Assembly (NCBI GenBank): GCA_019752375.1 | Contig: JAIEMG010000162.1 | Location: 1-41,539, forward strand | Length of the DNA stretch: 41,539 nucleotides | Origin: Gemmataceae bacterium | Lineage (GTDB): Bacteria > Planctomycetota > Planctomycetia > Gemmatales > Gemmataceae | Direction: 5' to 3' | Part shown: positions 8,946 to 18,927 of the stretch, in pieces | How the letters are laid out: every line of letters begins with the position of its first letter | How positions within the stretch are numbered: position 1 is the stretch's first letter | Made by a program: the position numbers and the translations under genes | The notes under the pieces: generated by a model | Databases searched by the model: none | Told to the model about the DNA's origin: nothing | The model's input: only the letters and a program-made list of their open reading frames with translations

Positions 8946-9003
8946 GTAGGACGGATTTCCAATCCGTCCAGAGAAAACCGGACGGATTGGAAATCCGTCC
9001 TAC
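8946..9003. repeat. Perfect 24-bp inverted repeat with 10-nt loop
   Basis: Arms 8946-8969 (GTAGGACGGATTTCCAATCC...) and 8980-9003 are exact reverse complements around the loop at 8970-8979. It lies in the 293-bp space between the convergent DUF1552 (+) and GNAT (-) genes, where a bidirectional terminator could be useful. There is no clear T-run, and the sequence looks like a dispersed genomic repeat. The rest of 8743-9035 holds no gene I can support. Confidence 0.85.
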
Positions 9004-9035
9004 AGGAATTGCACAAGTGATTCTTGCGCGGATCC

Positions 9036-10098
9036 TTAGGACATGAAAATGCCTTTCTGATCCGGGTGGTATTCGCGCGGCTGAATGATTCGCTTGCGCT
9101 GGGACGCCGCGTAGGCGAGTAATTCCCGAGCAAACGGAGTCTCAATCCGCGGCACCGCGAAGTCCAGCTCTTCCGTCAACGTCTGCAAGCGAAGCACGTC
9201 TCCGTCGGCTGCAAAGCACGGGCCAATGCCGATGAACGAAAAACCTTCGGCCTCCAATGCCTGACACAGGGCTGGCGTGCCCGACTGGGCCAGCGGAAGC
9301 TCGAGGATCACGGCTTGGGCGCCGGCCCGCTCCAAATCGCGACGCGCGCGGGCGACTTCCTCCGCTGAATCCGTGCCGACCCGCAGCACGCGTATGCCGG
9401 CCACCTGGCCTGCGGCAAAGGACTTCGACACCAGGCGACCAGAGCCGGTGGCGGGGGGCGCGAGCCCAAAGTCGACCGTGGCGTGGATCATTTCATAAAT
9501 GCGAGCGGCAATGGCCTGGTGATGCAAAGGCACGTGTCGGATGGCTGGGGTCGGCGGCTGCAGGTACTTGAAGTCCAGAAGCAAGCTTCCCCGCTGCTGC
9601 TGCGGCTCCGGAGTATTACGGTAGGCGCGGGACAGCACTCCCAGGGTGACGCCGCACGACCGGAAGCCGCAGCGCTCATTCGCTTTTTGCGAGAACAGAT
9701 GATTGGTGACCGGCTGTGCAAAGATGCCCGCCAATCCAAGACCCCGGGCGTGGTCTTCCAGCATTGCGAGCATGGCTTCCATCAGATGTCGGTGTCGGTG
9801 CTCGGCAAGCACGATCGCCTCCCCCACCTCGGCGACCGCGCTTCCGACGATCCGCTCCAGGGCAAAGTGTCCGACGACCTCCCCGGTCCCGGAAATAATA
9901 GCGACGACTGAGACCATTGCTTCGGTCTGGTTCAGACGCACGAGCTCGGCAGGGTCATACAACTCCGTGTCTGTGTCCGCAACTCGCGCCATAGATACTT
10001 TGGACGCACGCAGTCACCCCGGGAGCATCCTGCGGCAGCAGCCGCCGGATCAGGTAGGGTGGCCAGTCGGTGCCGAGAGAGGGAGTGGGGTTGGCCAT
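9036..10098 (-). pseudogene. GNAT-family acetyltransferase gene with a frameshift near its N-terminus
   Basis: The N-terminus (ATG 10098, MANPTPSLGTDWPPYLIRRL and on to QSIYGASCGHRHG) and the remaining 300 residues (TELYDPAELVRLN onward, to the stop at 9036) are in different frames. They join naturally near 9966-9985, so one net base of excess splits the gene. IRRLLPQDAPGVTACVQSIYG is the expected first strand and helix of a GNAT fold, and YDPAELVRLN follows it in relatives. The GNAT core with acetyl-CoA-binding features (LAEHRHRHLMEAMLAMLEDHARGLGL) is followed by a C-terminal domain ending GPCFAADGDVLRLQTL. I know that domain from GNAT proteins that are sometimes fused to Ser/Thr anti-sigma kinases. 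It follows the FeeM-like gene on the same strand. GTG 10146 is an alternative start. If the shift is a base-calling error, this is an intact acetyltransferase of about 353 residues. Confidence 0.65.
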
Positions 10099-10152
10099 GG
10101 CATTGTGAAGAGAGACAGCGGTGTGAACCGCCGCGGCGACAAGCACGGACCG

Positions 10153-11091
10153 CTACCATCGTCGCATGGTTTTGTGTCCATGCGCGTGCCTCAGGATTTC
10201 CTCGACAACCTGCGGATTGGTTCGGCAGGACTTTGCGGCGAACTCAAGCTTGAGTTTGTCCGGCATGGGCGTGGCGGTCAGCATGTCGCTGGGCAGCGGT
10301 CGGTCGAGAATCAGCCGGTACATCTCGGGGGCGTTCGCTTGGAGGAGCGTCGCATCAACAACGAACGCCTCCACTGGAAATCCGCTCGCCGGCGGCAACT
10401 CTTTTCGACCGCCCAGCGGGGCGAAGCCCAGCACGTGCGTGTAGAAGTACGAGTGCCGTGGATGGACACTGATTACCCCCGTATCGCCACCGTGGTGGCA
10501 ATGGAACTGCCAGGCGAGGCGGATCAGCGCTACAAACACCGAGGTGAATTCGCGTGGACCCAGGCCGATATCGCCCAGGCTGCCCACTTCACACAGCCGC
10601 CGACCAGCCCGTCGCAGGGGCAAGATCTCTGTTGCGTAGACAGCTTCGAGTGGAAGCCCCAATAGGCGGTTATCCATGACCACCGACACCGTGGCGATCA
10701 CTCGGTCCTGCGCCTTGGCAACGAGCACCGCGGTTTCAGGCAAGGCATGGCAGGGAGTGAAATGGAACTCGCCATCCGAGGCGCGGTCGTAGCCGCGCGT
10801 CTGGTAAGCCCGCGCGACGAGCCGAAACGCCTGTGCCCAGTCATTGCGGTTGTCGGCGAATTGCACCTGCACGGGGCAGTCCATTTCCACAACGTGAAAC
10901 AAGCCTCGACCCACGAGGTGTGGCGCGGCCTCGCCAGGGGCAGGGTGCAGCGCAAATGTCTCTTCGCACCGGGCACAGCTCAGTTCGGTAATCGACGTGC
11001 TGGCGATCGTACCGATCGGAGTCCGGCAGCTGGGACAGTGCACGGGAGTTTGTCGGGATGCGCCGCCCGATGATGGAATTGTGAGAGACAT
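10153..11091 (-). CDS. FeeM-like N-acyl amino acid synthase with N-terminal zinc ribbon
   Basis: The product has 312 residues. The N-terminus holds a four-Cys zinc ribbon (Cys19, Cys22, Cys39, Cys42 in CPSC...CARC). From about residue 75 to 245 there is an acyltransferase of the FeeM/autoinducer-synthase type within the GNAT superfamily, with VQFADNRNDWAQAFRLVARAY, ATVSVVMDNRLLGLP, CEVGSLGDI and ISVHPRHSYFYTHVLGF. Characterised FeeM enzymes transfer long-chain acyl groups from acyl carrier protein to the amino group of amino acids such as tyrosine. The acyl donor and acceptor here are unknown. The zinc ribbon is an unusual addition to this fold. The GNAT gene follows on the same strand after a short gap, suggesting one transcript. 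Confidence 0.78.
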   Translation of the reverse strand: MSLTIPSSGGASRQTPVHCPSCRTPIGTIASTSITELSCARCEETFALHPAPGEAAPHLVGRGLFHVVEMDCPVQVQFADNRNDWAQAFRLVARAYQTRGYDRASDGEFHFTPCHALPETAVLVAKAQDRVIATVSVVMDNRLLGLPLEAVYATEILPLRRAGRRLCEVGSLGDIGLGPREFTSVFVALIRLAWQFHCHHGGDTGVISVHPRHSYFYTHVLGFAPLGGRKELPPASGFPVEAFVVDATLLQANAPEMYRLILDRPLPSDMLTATPMPDKLKLEFAAKSCRTNPQVVEEILRHAHGHKTMRRW

Positions 11092-11120
11092 GTCCCTGCA
11101 CCCTTTCGACCACAGGTTGC

Positions 11121-13544
11121 TCAGCGAGCGATTCGGCCAAGCGCCGCTCGGGCTTCCCTTGTCAGCCGTGCTCCCGGCGCTCCTTTGGCAACGCTCTCAA
11201 TGACCTGGCGCGCTTCCGGCGTGGCAATCAACTCCAGCACTTCGATGGCCCGCAAGGCACGCATCTGATCGGCCGTGAGTTGCTGGGACTCCAGCTTGTC
11301 CAGGAGTTTCTCGATGCGCTGGCTGATCTCCAGGGCGGGCTTGCCGTCCATCGCCTTGCGTAGCGCGTCCTCGGCCAGGTCGCCGAGTTTTTCTAGTTCG
11401 TCCGACGCCTTTTGACGAGCGGTGAAGTCCTTGCTGTCCAGGTCCGCCAACAGTCGGGCGACGACCTGCGGGTCGGCCGGCGCCAGAGGCTTCAATCGTT
11501 CCTTCAAATAGGGGACGCTCTGGGCGGGCGATCGCGCCAGCAAGCAGACGGACGCGAACGCCCGACGGCCATCCGTGCCCATGAGAGAGTTCCAGTGAGT
11601 TTCCAGGTCAGCGGGCAGCGGCTGCTTGGGAGCGGCTCCCTGTTGGCTGAATAGGTCCCACACCAGCACCGTGGCGTCACCGCCCGAAGTCACCAGCATC
11701 CGGCCATCGGGCGAGAGGGAAGCCGAGCGAATCGGCGTGGCATGCCCCGCGAGCCGAAGTCGTTCCAGGCCCGTGGCGGCTTCCCAGAGTCGCGCGGTGC
11801 GGGTGCCCTGCGCCCCGGCGATCGATCGCCCGTCCGGAGTAATCGCCAGGAACGAACCGCCGCTGGGGCGCTCGTTGGCGGGAGGTTCATTCAGCGTCGT
11901 GTTGATGCGACGCAGCAAGCGGCCAGTGCCAGCGCTCCACAGGCGCAGCGACTTCTCGGCGCCGGGGCCAAACGCCGCGATCTGTTGACCGTCCGGCAAC
12001 AGCGTACCGCCCACATCGGCCGGCAAGTCTACGAGCGTCTTGCCGGACACGACGTCCACCAGGCGCCACTCATTGACGCGCGTCTTCTGGTTGAAATTGA
12101 CCATCAGCGCGCGCCGAGCATCGGCTGAAATGCTGATGGTGGTGCCGCGTTTCAGCCAGTGTTGCTCGATTTCTTTGTCAGCGCCGGCATCCCAACGATG
12201 GACGACCCCGACACTGTCCACGGCCAGCAGGGATCGACCGTCGGCGGCAAACCAGAGTTGGCGGACACCATGGTTGTGGCCGTGCAGTTCTCGCACCGCC
12301 TCGCCCGTGGCGACCTTCCAGAGTCGCACGACGGTCTCGCTCGAACCACCCGTCGCGAGCAGAGCGCCGTCGAGGGCGAATGCCATCGTCTGAGGTGCCA
12401 CCTCGAGGCCGGTCAGGCGTAAGCGCTGCTTCCCGCTCGGAACGTCCCAGAGCGAAACGCTGTGGTACACATCGGACAGGGCCACCGTTCGCCCATCGTT
12501 GCTCACCGCCAGCGCCTGGAGGTCCCCGGCCGGCTGCGCGGGCGTCAGTTCCTGGCCCGTGGTCAAATCGGTGACATGGATGACGCCGTCCGTGCCGGAC
12601 AGGGATGCCATGGTCTGGGCTTCTCCGCACACCACCCGGCCAATCGGCGCCCCTCCGGCGGTGTTGCCTCGCATGGATAGAATCGTGCGGCCGCTGGCCA
12701 GTTCAATAACGGTTGCCGTGGCTCCAGCGCTCCAGGCCACGAAAAGCCGCTTGCCGTCCGGGGCGAATGCAACGCGCGACGCCCAGGTCAAGGGCTCAGC
12801 ACTGTTCGCTGCCAGCCGACTGAAACACCGCTCCTCCTTGCCGGTATCAGGGTCCCACAGACGCGCGGTGCCGTCGTGGCTGGCTGAAGCCAACCGCTTG
12901 CCATCCGGGGTGAACGCGACTGATTCAATGGTCGCGCGATGGCCCGCGCAACGGACCGTCTCCTTGCCGGTCGTCACGTCCCATAGATAGACAACGCCGT
13001 CCGCGCCGGCGGCGGCCAGCCGTTCACTCTTTGGAGAAAACGCAAAGCCTTCCATCCTGCTTGCGTAAGCGCCGCACGATCGCAGCGTCTTGCCCGAGTC
13101 GACATCGATGATCAGGATCTTGTAAGCGCGTGCGTCCCCATCGTACTGAGTGGTCGCCATCAACTTGGCATCCGGTGCAAGGCGAGCCTGGATGCCGGGG
13201 ACCGTTCGCAGCGCCTTGCGGGCGGTCAGGTCATGGATGGCGGTGATGCCATTGCCGCCCGCGGTCAGGAGCTTGCCGTCGGTCGAAAGATCGATGCTGT
13301 CGCGCAAACCCGTGGTCTCGTAGACCAGCTTGGCATCGGCCACATTCCAGACCTTGAGCTTGCCGTCCCAGCCGAGCGACGCCACGAGCTTACCGTCCGC
13401 GGAAAGCGCCAGGTTCGAGACGTTTGCCCCATGCCGCAGGGGCGAAGCGCCAAGTTTGCCCACGGCACCGTCCGGCAAGCCTTGTCCTCGGGCGTTGGCC
13501 ACTGCCAAACATGCGGCCGCGAAAAGCAAGACGCGAGCGAACAT
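11121..13544 (-). CDS. Secreted WD40-repeat protein with C-terminal HEAT-like helical domain (first paralogue)
   Basis: The product has 807 residues with a signal peptide (MFARVLLFAAACLAVANARG). It carries a long run of WD40 repeats, visible as recurring LSADGKLVASLGWDGKLKVWNV and FTPDGKRLASASHDGTARLW units, probably two propellers' worth, from about residue 35 to 620. The C-terminal 180 residues are helical and charged (DLDSKDFTARQKASDELEKLGD and LRAIEVLELIATPEARQVI), similar to HEAT-like tails of Gemmata-type WD40 proteins. These are thought to act as secreted or periplasmic scaffolds; no partner is evident. ATG 13544 is preferred over TTG 13574 because the signal peptide starts there. It is a tandem paralogue of the next gene, whose domain order is identical. 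Confidence 0.82.
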   Translation of the reverse strand: MFARVLLFAAACLAVANARGQGLPDGAVGKLGASPLRHGANVSNLALSADGKLVASLGWDGKLKVWNVADAKLVYETTGLRDSIDLSTDGKLLTAGGNGITAIHDLTARKALRTVPGIQARLAPDAKLMATTQYDGDARAYKILIIDVDSGKTLRSCGAYASRMEGFAFSPKSERLAAAGADGVVYLWDVTTGKETVRCAGHRATIESVAFTPDGKRLASASHDGTARLWDPDTGKEERCFSRLAANSAEPLTWASRVAFAPDGKRLFVAWSAGATATVIELASGRTILSMRGNTAGGAPIGRVVCGEAQTMASLSGTDGVIHVTDLTTGQELTPAQPAGDLQALAVSNDGRTVALSDVYHSVSLWDVPSGKQRLRLTGLEVAPQTMAFALDGALLATGGSSETVVRLWKVATGEAVRELHGHNHGVRQLWFAADGRSLLAVDSVGVVHRWDAGADKEIEQHWLKRGTTISISADARRALMVNFNQKTRVNEWRLVDVVSGKTLVDLPADVGGTLLPDGQQIAAFGPGAEKSLRLWSAGTGRLLRRINTTLNEPPANERPSGGSFLAITPDGRSIAGAQGTRTARLWEAATGLERLRLAGHATPIRSASLSPDGRMLVTSGGDATVLVWDLFSQQGAAPKQPLPADLETHWNSLMGTDGRRAFASVCLLARSPAQSVPYLKERLKPLAPADPQVVARLLADLDSKDFTARQKASDELEKLGDLAEDALRKAMDGKPALEISQRIEKLLDKLESQQLTADQMRALRAIEVLELIATPEARQVIESVAKGAPGARLTREARAALGRIAR

Positions 13545-13581
13545 TACTGACTGCCGCGCGGACAAAACGACCAAACATGCT

Positions 13582-13611
13582 CCCCTCGCCCCCGAGTACA
13601 GGGGCGAGGGG
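13582..13611. repeat. 11-bp inverted repeat hairpin between the two WD40 genes
   Basis: Arms 13582-13592 (CCCCTCGCCCC) and 13601-13611 are exact reverse complements with an 8-base loop. The hairpin sits upstream of the first WD40 gene and downstream of the second, so it may end transcription of the second gene. It has no T-run, and the role is not shown by the sequence. Confidence 0.7.
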
Positions 13612-13711
13612 GGCTGAGTGTCGCATTGACCGCGCAGTCTTCGGTAATCGTGTCATGGACATTGAAAGCAATCCCCAATCCGAATCGTTGGGCGCGGTCG
13701 AGTGAAGCAGG

Positions 13712-16219
13712 TCACTGCTTATCGGTCTGCCGTGCCAGGCGTTCGAGTGAAGCCTTGGCATGCTGCGTCACTCTGGCTTCGGCAACGCCGCCTGCCAGCG
13801 TCTTCAAGACGTCTTGAGCGGGCGACGAACCGATGACTTCGAGCACTTCCAGGGCCCGTACCTGGCGCAAGCGATCCGCCGACAGCTGAAAACCCTCCAG
13901 TCGCTGCAGGAGCATTTCCATCCGGCGTTTAGCCGCCGCAGGTGGATTCTGGCCCATCAGCGCCTTGCGCAACAACGCAATCGCTGGCTCGCCGAGCTTC
14001 TCCAGATCCTCCTCGGCCTTCTGTTGATCGGCAACGTCCTTGGCATCGAGGTCGGCGATCAGGCGTGCGACACGCGGTGGATCAGGCGCCGCCATGGGCT
14101 TCAGGCGCTCCCTCAGGAATGCCAGTGACGGCTCGCCGCCGCGCGCCAGGGCGCCAATGGCCTTCAAACCCTTGACCGCGTCGGTCTCTCCCAACTCTCC
14201 CCACAGCGTGTCGAGTTGGGCCGCATCGAGGTTCAGAGCGCCCTGAGAAAGACCGTAGAGATCCCAAACCAGGCCGGTGCGGTCAGCGCCGACCGTGCCC
14301 AGCCGCTTGCCGTCGGAGGAAAATGCGGCGCCAGCCGCCTGGGCAGTGTGCCCTGTCAACTGCAATCGCATCTTGCCGGTGCTCAGCTCCCAAAGGCGAA
14401 CCGACCGGGTGCGGTGGGCTTCAGCCACGGTGCGCCCGTCCGGCGAGAACAGGATCCAGCCGGGCTGATAGGCGGTGTCCAGCTCCTTCAACTCGTCGCC
14501 GAACTTTCGCAGTGACTTGCCACTCGCGGCGTCGAACAGTTCGTACAGATGCTCCCGTTTTGGCCCTGCCGGCCGGTTGACAAGACTGTAGCCGACCATC
14601 TGCCCACCGTCCGCGGAAAGGACGGTCCAGACGATCCCCGCGTCGTCGGCGATGGGCACCTTGTGAACGGGCTTGCCCGAGCCCAGGTCAACCACATGAA
14701 TCTCATTTTTGCGTTGCGGATCGCGCGCGATGTGGGAGACGAATCGGCCGTCCGCGCACAGGCCGAAGACGCTGCCCGGCACCTGGTAGAGCCCAACCTC
14801 CTTGGCCGTACGCACGTCCCAGCGTCGGACAAGTCCGGAGCGGCACCCTGTCACCAGCTTGCCGTCTCTGCCGAAGACCAGCCAGTCAACCCCCATACCA
14901 TGGCCGGCAAGTTGGCCCAGTTGCTTGCCCGACGCAACATCCCAGAGGCTGACCGAGGTGTCTTGATAGTTCGATCCTGAAGCAAGAACGTCCCCTTTCG
15001 GCCCGAATGCCACCGTGCGCACTTCGGCCACATGTCCGGCCAGCTGGTGCAGAGGCTTGCCGGTCCGCGCATCCCAGAGATAGACGAGCTTGTCGCCGCA
15101 GCCGGTCGCGATGGTGTGGCCGTCCGGTGAAAACGTGACGCAGAGCAGTTCGCGCGACGGTCGGACCGGGCCCCGTTCCTTACCGGAACTCAAGTCCCAG
15201 ATGCGAACCGAGCCCTGACCGCGTCCGTAGGCGTCGGTGATCAAGGAGGCATACAGCCCGGAACGCGCGGACAGGTAGATGCCGGAGCGGCCGCCCACCG
15301 TGCGCACCTCGCGACTCTCTTTATCGCCGACGAGGTCATAGACTCGGCAAATAAGGCCGTCTCGCCAGGCCGTGTATAGCGATTTGCCGTCCGGAGAGAA
15401 GCCGACCAACGTCGACGGCCAGGCCTGGGACGGATTGATCGGGCCGTCGCGCGAGTCCTGCCACCGGCGCAGCTCCTTGCCCGTGGCTGCATCCCAGAGA
15501 CGCACTGTACCGTCGGAGCTTCCCGAGGCGAGCTGCCGATCGCCTGGTGCAAAGGCCACCGCCCGGACCAAGCCGCGATGTCCTTGCAGTCGGCGGATTT
15601 CCTTGCCGGTCGTCGTGTCCCACATGCGGACGAAGCCATCCGCACCGCCGGCGGCCAGGAGAGCGCCGTCGCTGGAGAAATCGAGTCCCTCGAGCATGCC
15701 GGCAAAGCTGCCGCACGTACGCAATTCCTTGCCGCTGGCCGCATCAAACAGGCGAACGGTGTACGAACGCTCGCTCGGCTCCTGACTCACGGTCGCGAGC
15801 AGCTTGCCGTTCGGGGCGAACACGGCACGCTGCCCCGGAACGCGCCACAATTCCTTGCCCGTGGCAATGTCCCAGACGGCCGCTTCCTCCGGACCGGCGA
15901 GAAAGAGTCGCTTGTTGTCGGGCGAGAAGGTCGGCGTCTGGCCCCGAGCCTTGAGGCGATGGAGTTCCTTGTTCGTTGCGATCTCCCAGATACGGGTCTC
16001 GTCGTCGCCCCCCGTTGCCAGGAGTTTGCCGTCGGCGGAAATTCCCAGGGCGGACATCCCCGGATGATGGAACAGCCTCGCGCCCAGCCGTGCCACTGCC
16101 CCATCCGGCAATGGATCACCGTAGAGGTCTTGCCGGGCGGGTGCTTCGGCGGTCGACGGTGCCGCGAGGATGGCCCCCAGAAATGGAGCCAAAAAGCAAT
16201 GCGAAACGAGCGAGCGCAT
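13712..16219 (-). CDS. Secreted WD40-repeat protein with C-terminal HEAT-like helical domain (second paralogue)
   Basis: The product has 835 residues. A signal peptide is followed by the motif YGDPLPDGAVARLGARLFHH, which parallels GLPDGAVGKLGASPLRH of the neighbour, so the two genes are tandem duplicates that have diverged. WD40 repeats (ISADGKLLATGGDDETRIWEI, LQGHRGLVRAVAFAPGDRQL) fill about residues 55-650. The last 180 residues form a helical tail (DLDAKDVADQQKAEEDLEKL and VRALEVLEVIGSSPAQDVL). GAGGAT lies just before ATG 16219 and confirms the start. Its role is probably as a protein-binding scaffold outside the cytoplasm; nothing in the sequence identifies the partner. It is first in transcription order of the pair. 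Confidence 0.83.
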   Translation of the reverse strand: MRSLVSHCFLAPFLGAILAAPSTAEAPARQDLYGDPLPDGAVARLGARLFHHPGMSALGISADGKLLATGGDDETRIWEIATNKELHRLKARGQTPTFSPDNKRLFLAGPEEAAVWDIATGKELWRVPGQRAVFAPNGKLLATVSQEPSERSYTVRLFDAASGKELRTCGSFAGMLEGLDFSSDGALLAAGGADGFVRMWDTTTGKEIRRLQGHRGLVRAVAFAPGDRQLASGSSDGTVRLWDAATGKELRRWQDSRDGPINPSQAWPSTLVGFSPDGKSLYTAWRDGLICRVYDLVGDKESREVRTVGGRSGIYLSARSGLYASLITDAYGRGQGSVRIWDLSSGKERGPVRPSRELLCVTFSPDGHTIATGCGDKLVYLWDARTGKPLHQLAGHVAEVRTVAFGPKGDVLASGSNYQDTSVSLWDVASGKQLGQLAGHGMGVDWLVFGRDGKLVTGCRSGLVRRWDVRTAKEVGLYQVPGSVFGLCADGRFVSHIARDPQRKNEIHVVDLGSGKPVHKVPIADDAGIVWTVLSADGGQMVGYSLVNRPAGPKREHLYELFDAASGKSLRKFGDELKELDTAYQPGWILFSPDGRTVAEAHRTRSVRLWELSTGKMRLQLTGHTAQAAGAAFSSDGKRLGTVGADRTGLVWDLYGLSQGALNLDAAQLDTLWGELGETDAVKGLKAIGALARGGEPSLAFLRERLKPMAAPDPPRVARLIADLDAKDVADQQKAEEDLEKLGEPAIALLRKALMGQNPPAAAKRRMEMLLQRLEGFQLSADRLRQVRALEVLEVIGSSPAQDVLKTLAGGVAEARVTQHAKASLERLARQTDKQ

Positions 16220-16565
16220 CGAGGATCCTCAGCGGATAACGTGCAGACGTTTCAATGATGACCCGGGGAGTGGACAGGCCGTAACGGAGGGTATTACACT
16301 CGAATCAATGCAGCATTAGCAACAAAAATGGTCGTGCCATGCACCTTGCTGCTGTCGTCGGCCTGCCGCTGAATGCGTTTCTCCGCGCGCGAAAGCAGGG
16401 GCAGACGTGACGGTCTGCCCCTGCGGAATAGGCATGGATCGCATGCCCATTCTACCAGTGCCGTGACGTCGCGGGCGCGACCCCGAGAGCCACGAGCGCG
16501 CACCACGGAATTCCCGCGTGCGGGCTCGCAGCTGACGGCGCGACTCCGCGACGATGGACGCTGGT
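16220..16565. other. Intergenic region upstream of the WD40 pair
   Basis: These 346 bases separate the FHA gene's stop from the WD40 start. They contain one hairpin (listed separately at 16395-16424) and no coding frame that looks like protein. The promoter for the WD40 gene should lie here, but I cannot pick out convincing -35 and -10 boxes. Confidence 0.5.
16395..16424. repeat. 12-bp inverted repeat with 6-nt loop
   Basis: Arms 16395-16406 (GCAGGGGCAGAC) and 16413-16424 are exact reverse complements around GTGACG. The hairpin is placed after the FHA stop (minus strand) and upstream of the WD40 gene, so termination is possible, but there is no T-run. Confidence 0.75.
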
Positions 16566-16976
16566 TTACGCTTGCACTTTCAGATGGACGGCGCCGATTT
16601 GGATAATGTCGCCGACCTTCACGGGCACCTTCGTGTCCGGATTGACCTTGATGCGATTGAGATACGTTCCGTTAGCGCTCTTCAGGTCTTCCACGCACAG
16701 CTGGCCATTCTCGAAATGGATGCAGGCGTGCTGACGGGAGGACCAGATGCTCTCCGGCTTTTCCTGATCGTCGAGGTCGATGTCGACCGGCGCCTCGTCG
16801 GAGCGGCCGATGAAATTCGGGCCTTCGTAGACGGGGTACTCGATGCCGAGCTTCAGACCGCGAACGCACACCAGTTTCGGCGAGGCGCCGGCTGGCAGCG
16901 GTTCGCCGGCGGGGGCGGCGGCTTCGGGGGACGCGGGAAGGGGTTCGGCGGTCATGGCACTGGCTTGATCGCTCAC
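16566..16976 (-). CDS. FHA-domain protein, 136 aa
   Basis: A low-complexity Ala/Pro/Glu-rich N-terminus (residues 1-33) precedes a forkhead-associated domain at about 34-136. It keeps the phosphothreonine-binding landmarks: Gly57-Arg58-Ser59, SSRQHACIHF, and LKSANGTYLN near residue 110. FHA domains bind phosphothreonine peptides, so this is likely a small cytoplasmic adaptor in Ser/Thr kinase signalling. GTG 16976 is chosen because AAAGGA lies just upstream; ATG 16955 is the alternative. The upstream in-frame extension to 17114 does not look like protein. It stands alone, with no kinase gene in the window. Confidence 0.78.
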   Translation of the reverse strand: MSDQASAMTAEPLPASPEAAAPAGEPLPAGASPKLVCVRGLKLGIEYPVYEGPNFIGRSDEAPVDIDLDDQEKPESIWSSRQHACIHFENGQLCVEDLKSANGTYLNRIKVNPDTKVPVKVGDIIQIGAVHLKVQA

Positions 16977-17271
16977 GGAACGGTCCTTTCTTTGGATGAA
17001 CAAGGTGCAGAACCTGTGCCCACCGCGCAACCCCGCCACAATCGCGGAGCCTCGATGAGCGCTAACTTCTCGAAAGAGAATAGGATTGGTTTTTCGTAGG
17101 TTTAGTCGTACCACGCGCTAAAAAGTTCCGCAAGCGCGAAGTGCACGAAGAATCATCTTGGCCTCGCCCAACACCTGAATGCCAGCGAATTCGGCGCTTT
17201 GATGCCATGCCGCGTTCCGTTCGGACTGCATTTTCCGCAGAGGCGCAAAAGTCCGACCGCCCGAATTTCCC

Positions 17272-17401
17272 ACCACGGATTTAACGGATAACACGGATGC
17301 GATTCAGCAGCACCACTTACCGTTTGGGTGTCGAGTCAGAGACTTCGGACGAATGCTTAACGTAGCAATTCACTATCTGTGATATCCGTGCAATCCGTGG
17401 T
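17272..17401. repeat. Imperfect inverted repeat of CACGGAT-type units
   Basis: ACCACGGATT at 17272-17281 and CACGGAT at 17292-17298 are mirrored by ATCCGTG at 17384-17390 and AATCCGTGGT at 17392-17401. The arms are about 100 bases apart. Similar ACGGAT-rich intergenic repeats are seen in many bacterial genomes. It lies just upstream of asnS. Confidence 0.55.
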
Positions 17402-17428
17402 TCCATTGTGCGCGATCCAGGCTAGAAT
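17401..17428 (+). promoter_or_regulatory. Possible asnS promoter
   Basis: A -10-like TAGAAT at 17423-17428 lies 16 bases after a weak -35-like TTCCAT at 17401-17406. Transcription would begin about 25-30 bases upstream of the asnS ATG. The -10 is good but the -35 matches poorly, and planctomycete promoter rules are not well known. Confidence 0.3.
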
Positions 17429-17460
17429 CCGGACAATCTCTCTGACGATCGGAGTTGCTC

Positions 17461-18852
<1,392 letters not shown>

Positions 18853-18927
18853 GCGCTGCCCTTCCTTGCGGATTCCGGGGTTCTGCAGTGGAACTGCGCG
18901 ACTCTATCCCACAACCTCTTGTGCGCT

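Larger units (their letters stand above)
16977..17460. other. Divergent intergenic region between the FHA gene and asnS
   Basis: These 484 bases have no convincing gene. They hold an imperfect inverted repeat at 17272-17401 and a candidate asnS promoter (both listed separately). Regulatory signals for the FHA gene are probably here but not recognisable. Confidence 0.5.

Noticed and set aside
8946-9003. Palindrome considered as a tRNA or riboswitch
   Set aside because: It is a single perfect stem with a short loop and has no cloverleaf or conserved aptamer elements. The same applies to the other hairpins.
8465-9145. A 226-codon minus-strand frame across the DUF1552 end and the intergenic repeat
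   Set aside because: It is a shadow of DUF1552, Arg/Ser-rich, and reads through the inverted repeat at 8946.
16977-17114. Upstream extension of the FHA protein
   Set aside because: The GTG at 16976 has a good ribosome binding site, and the extension has no similarity to FHA proteins.
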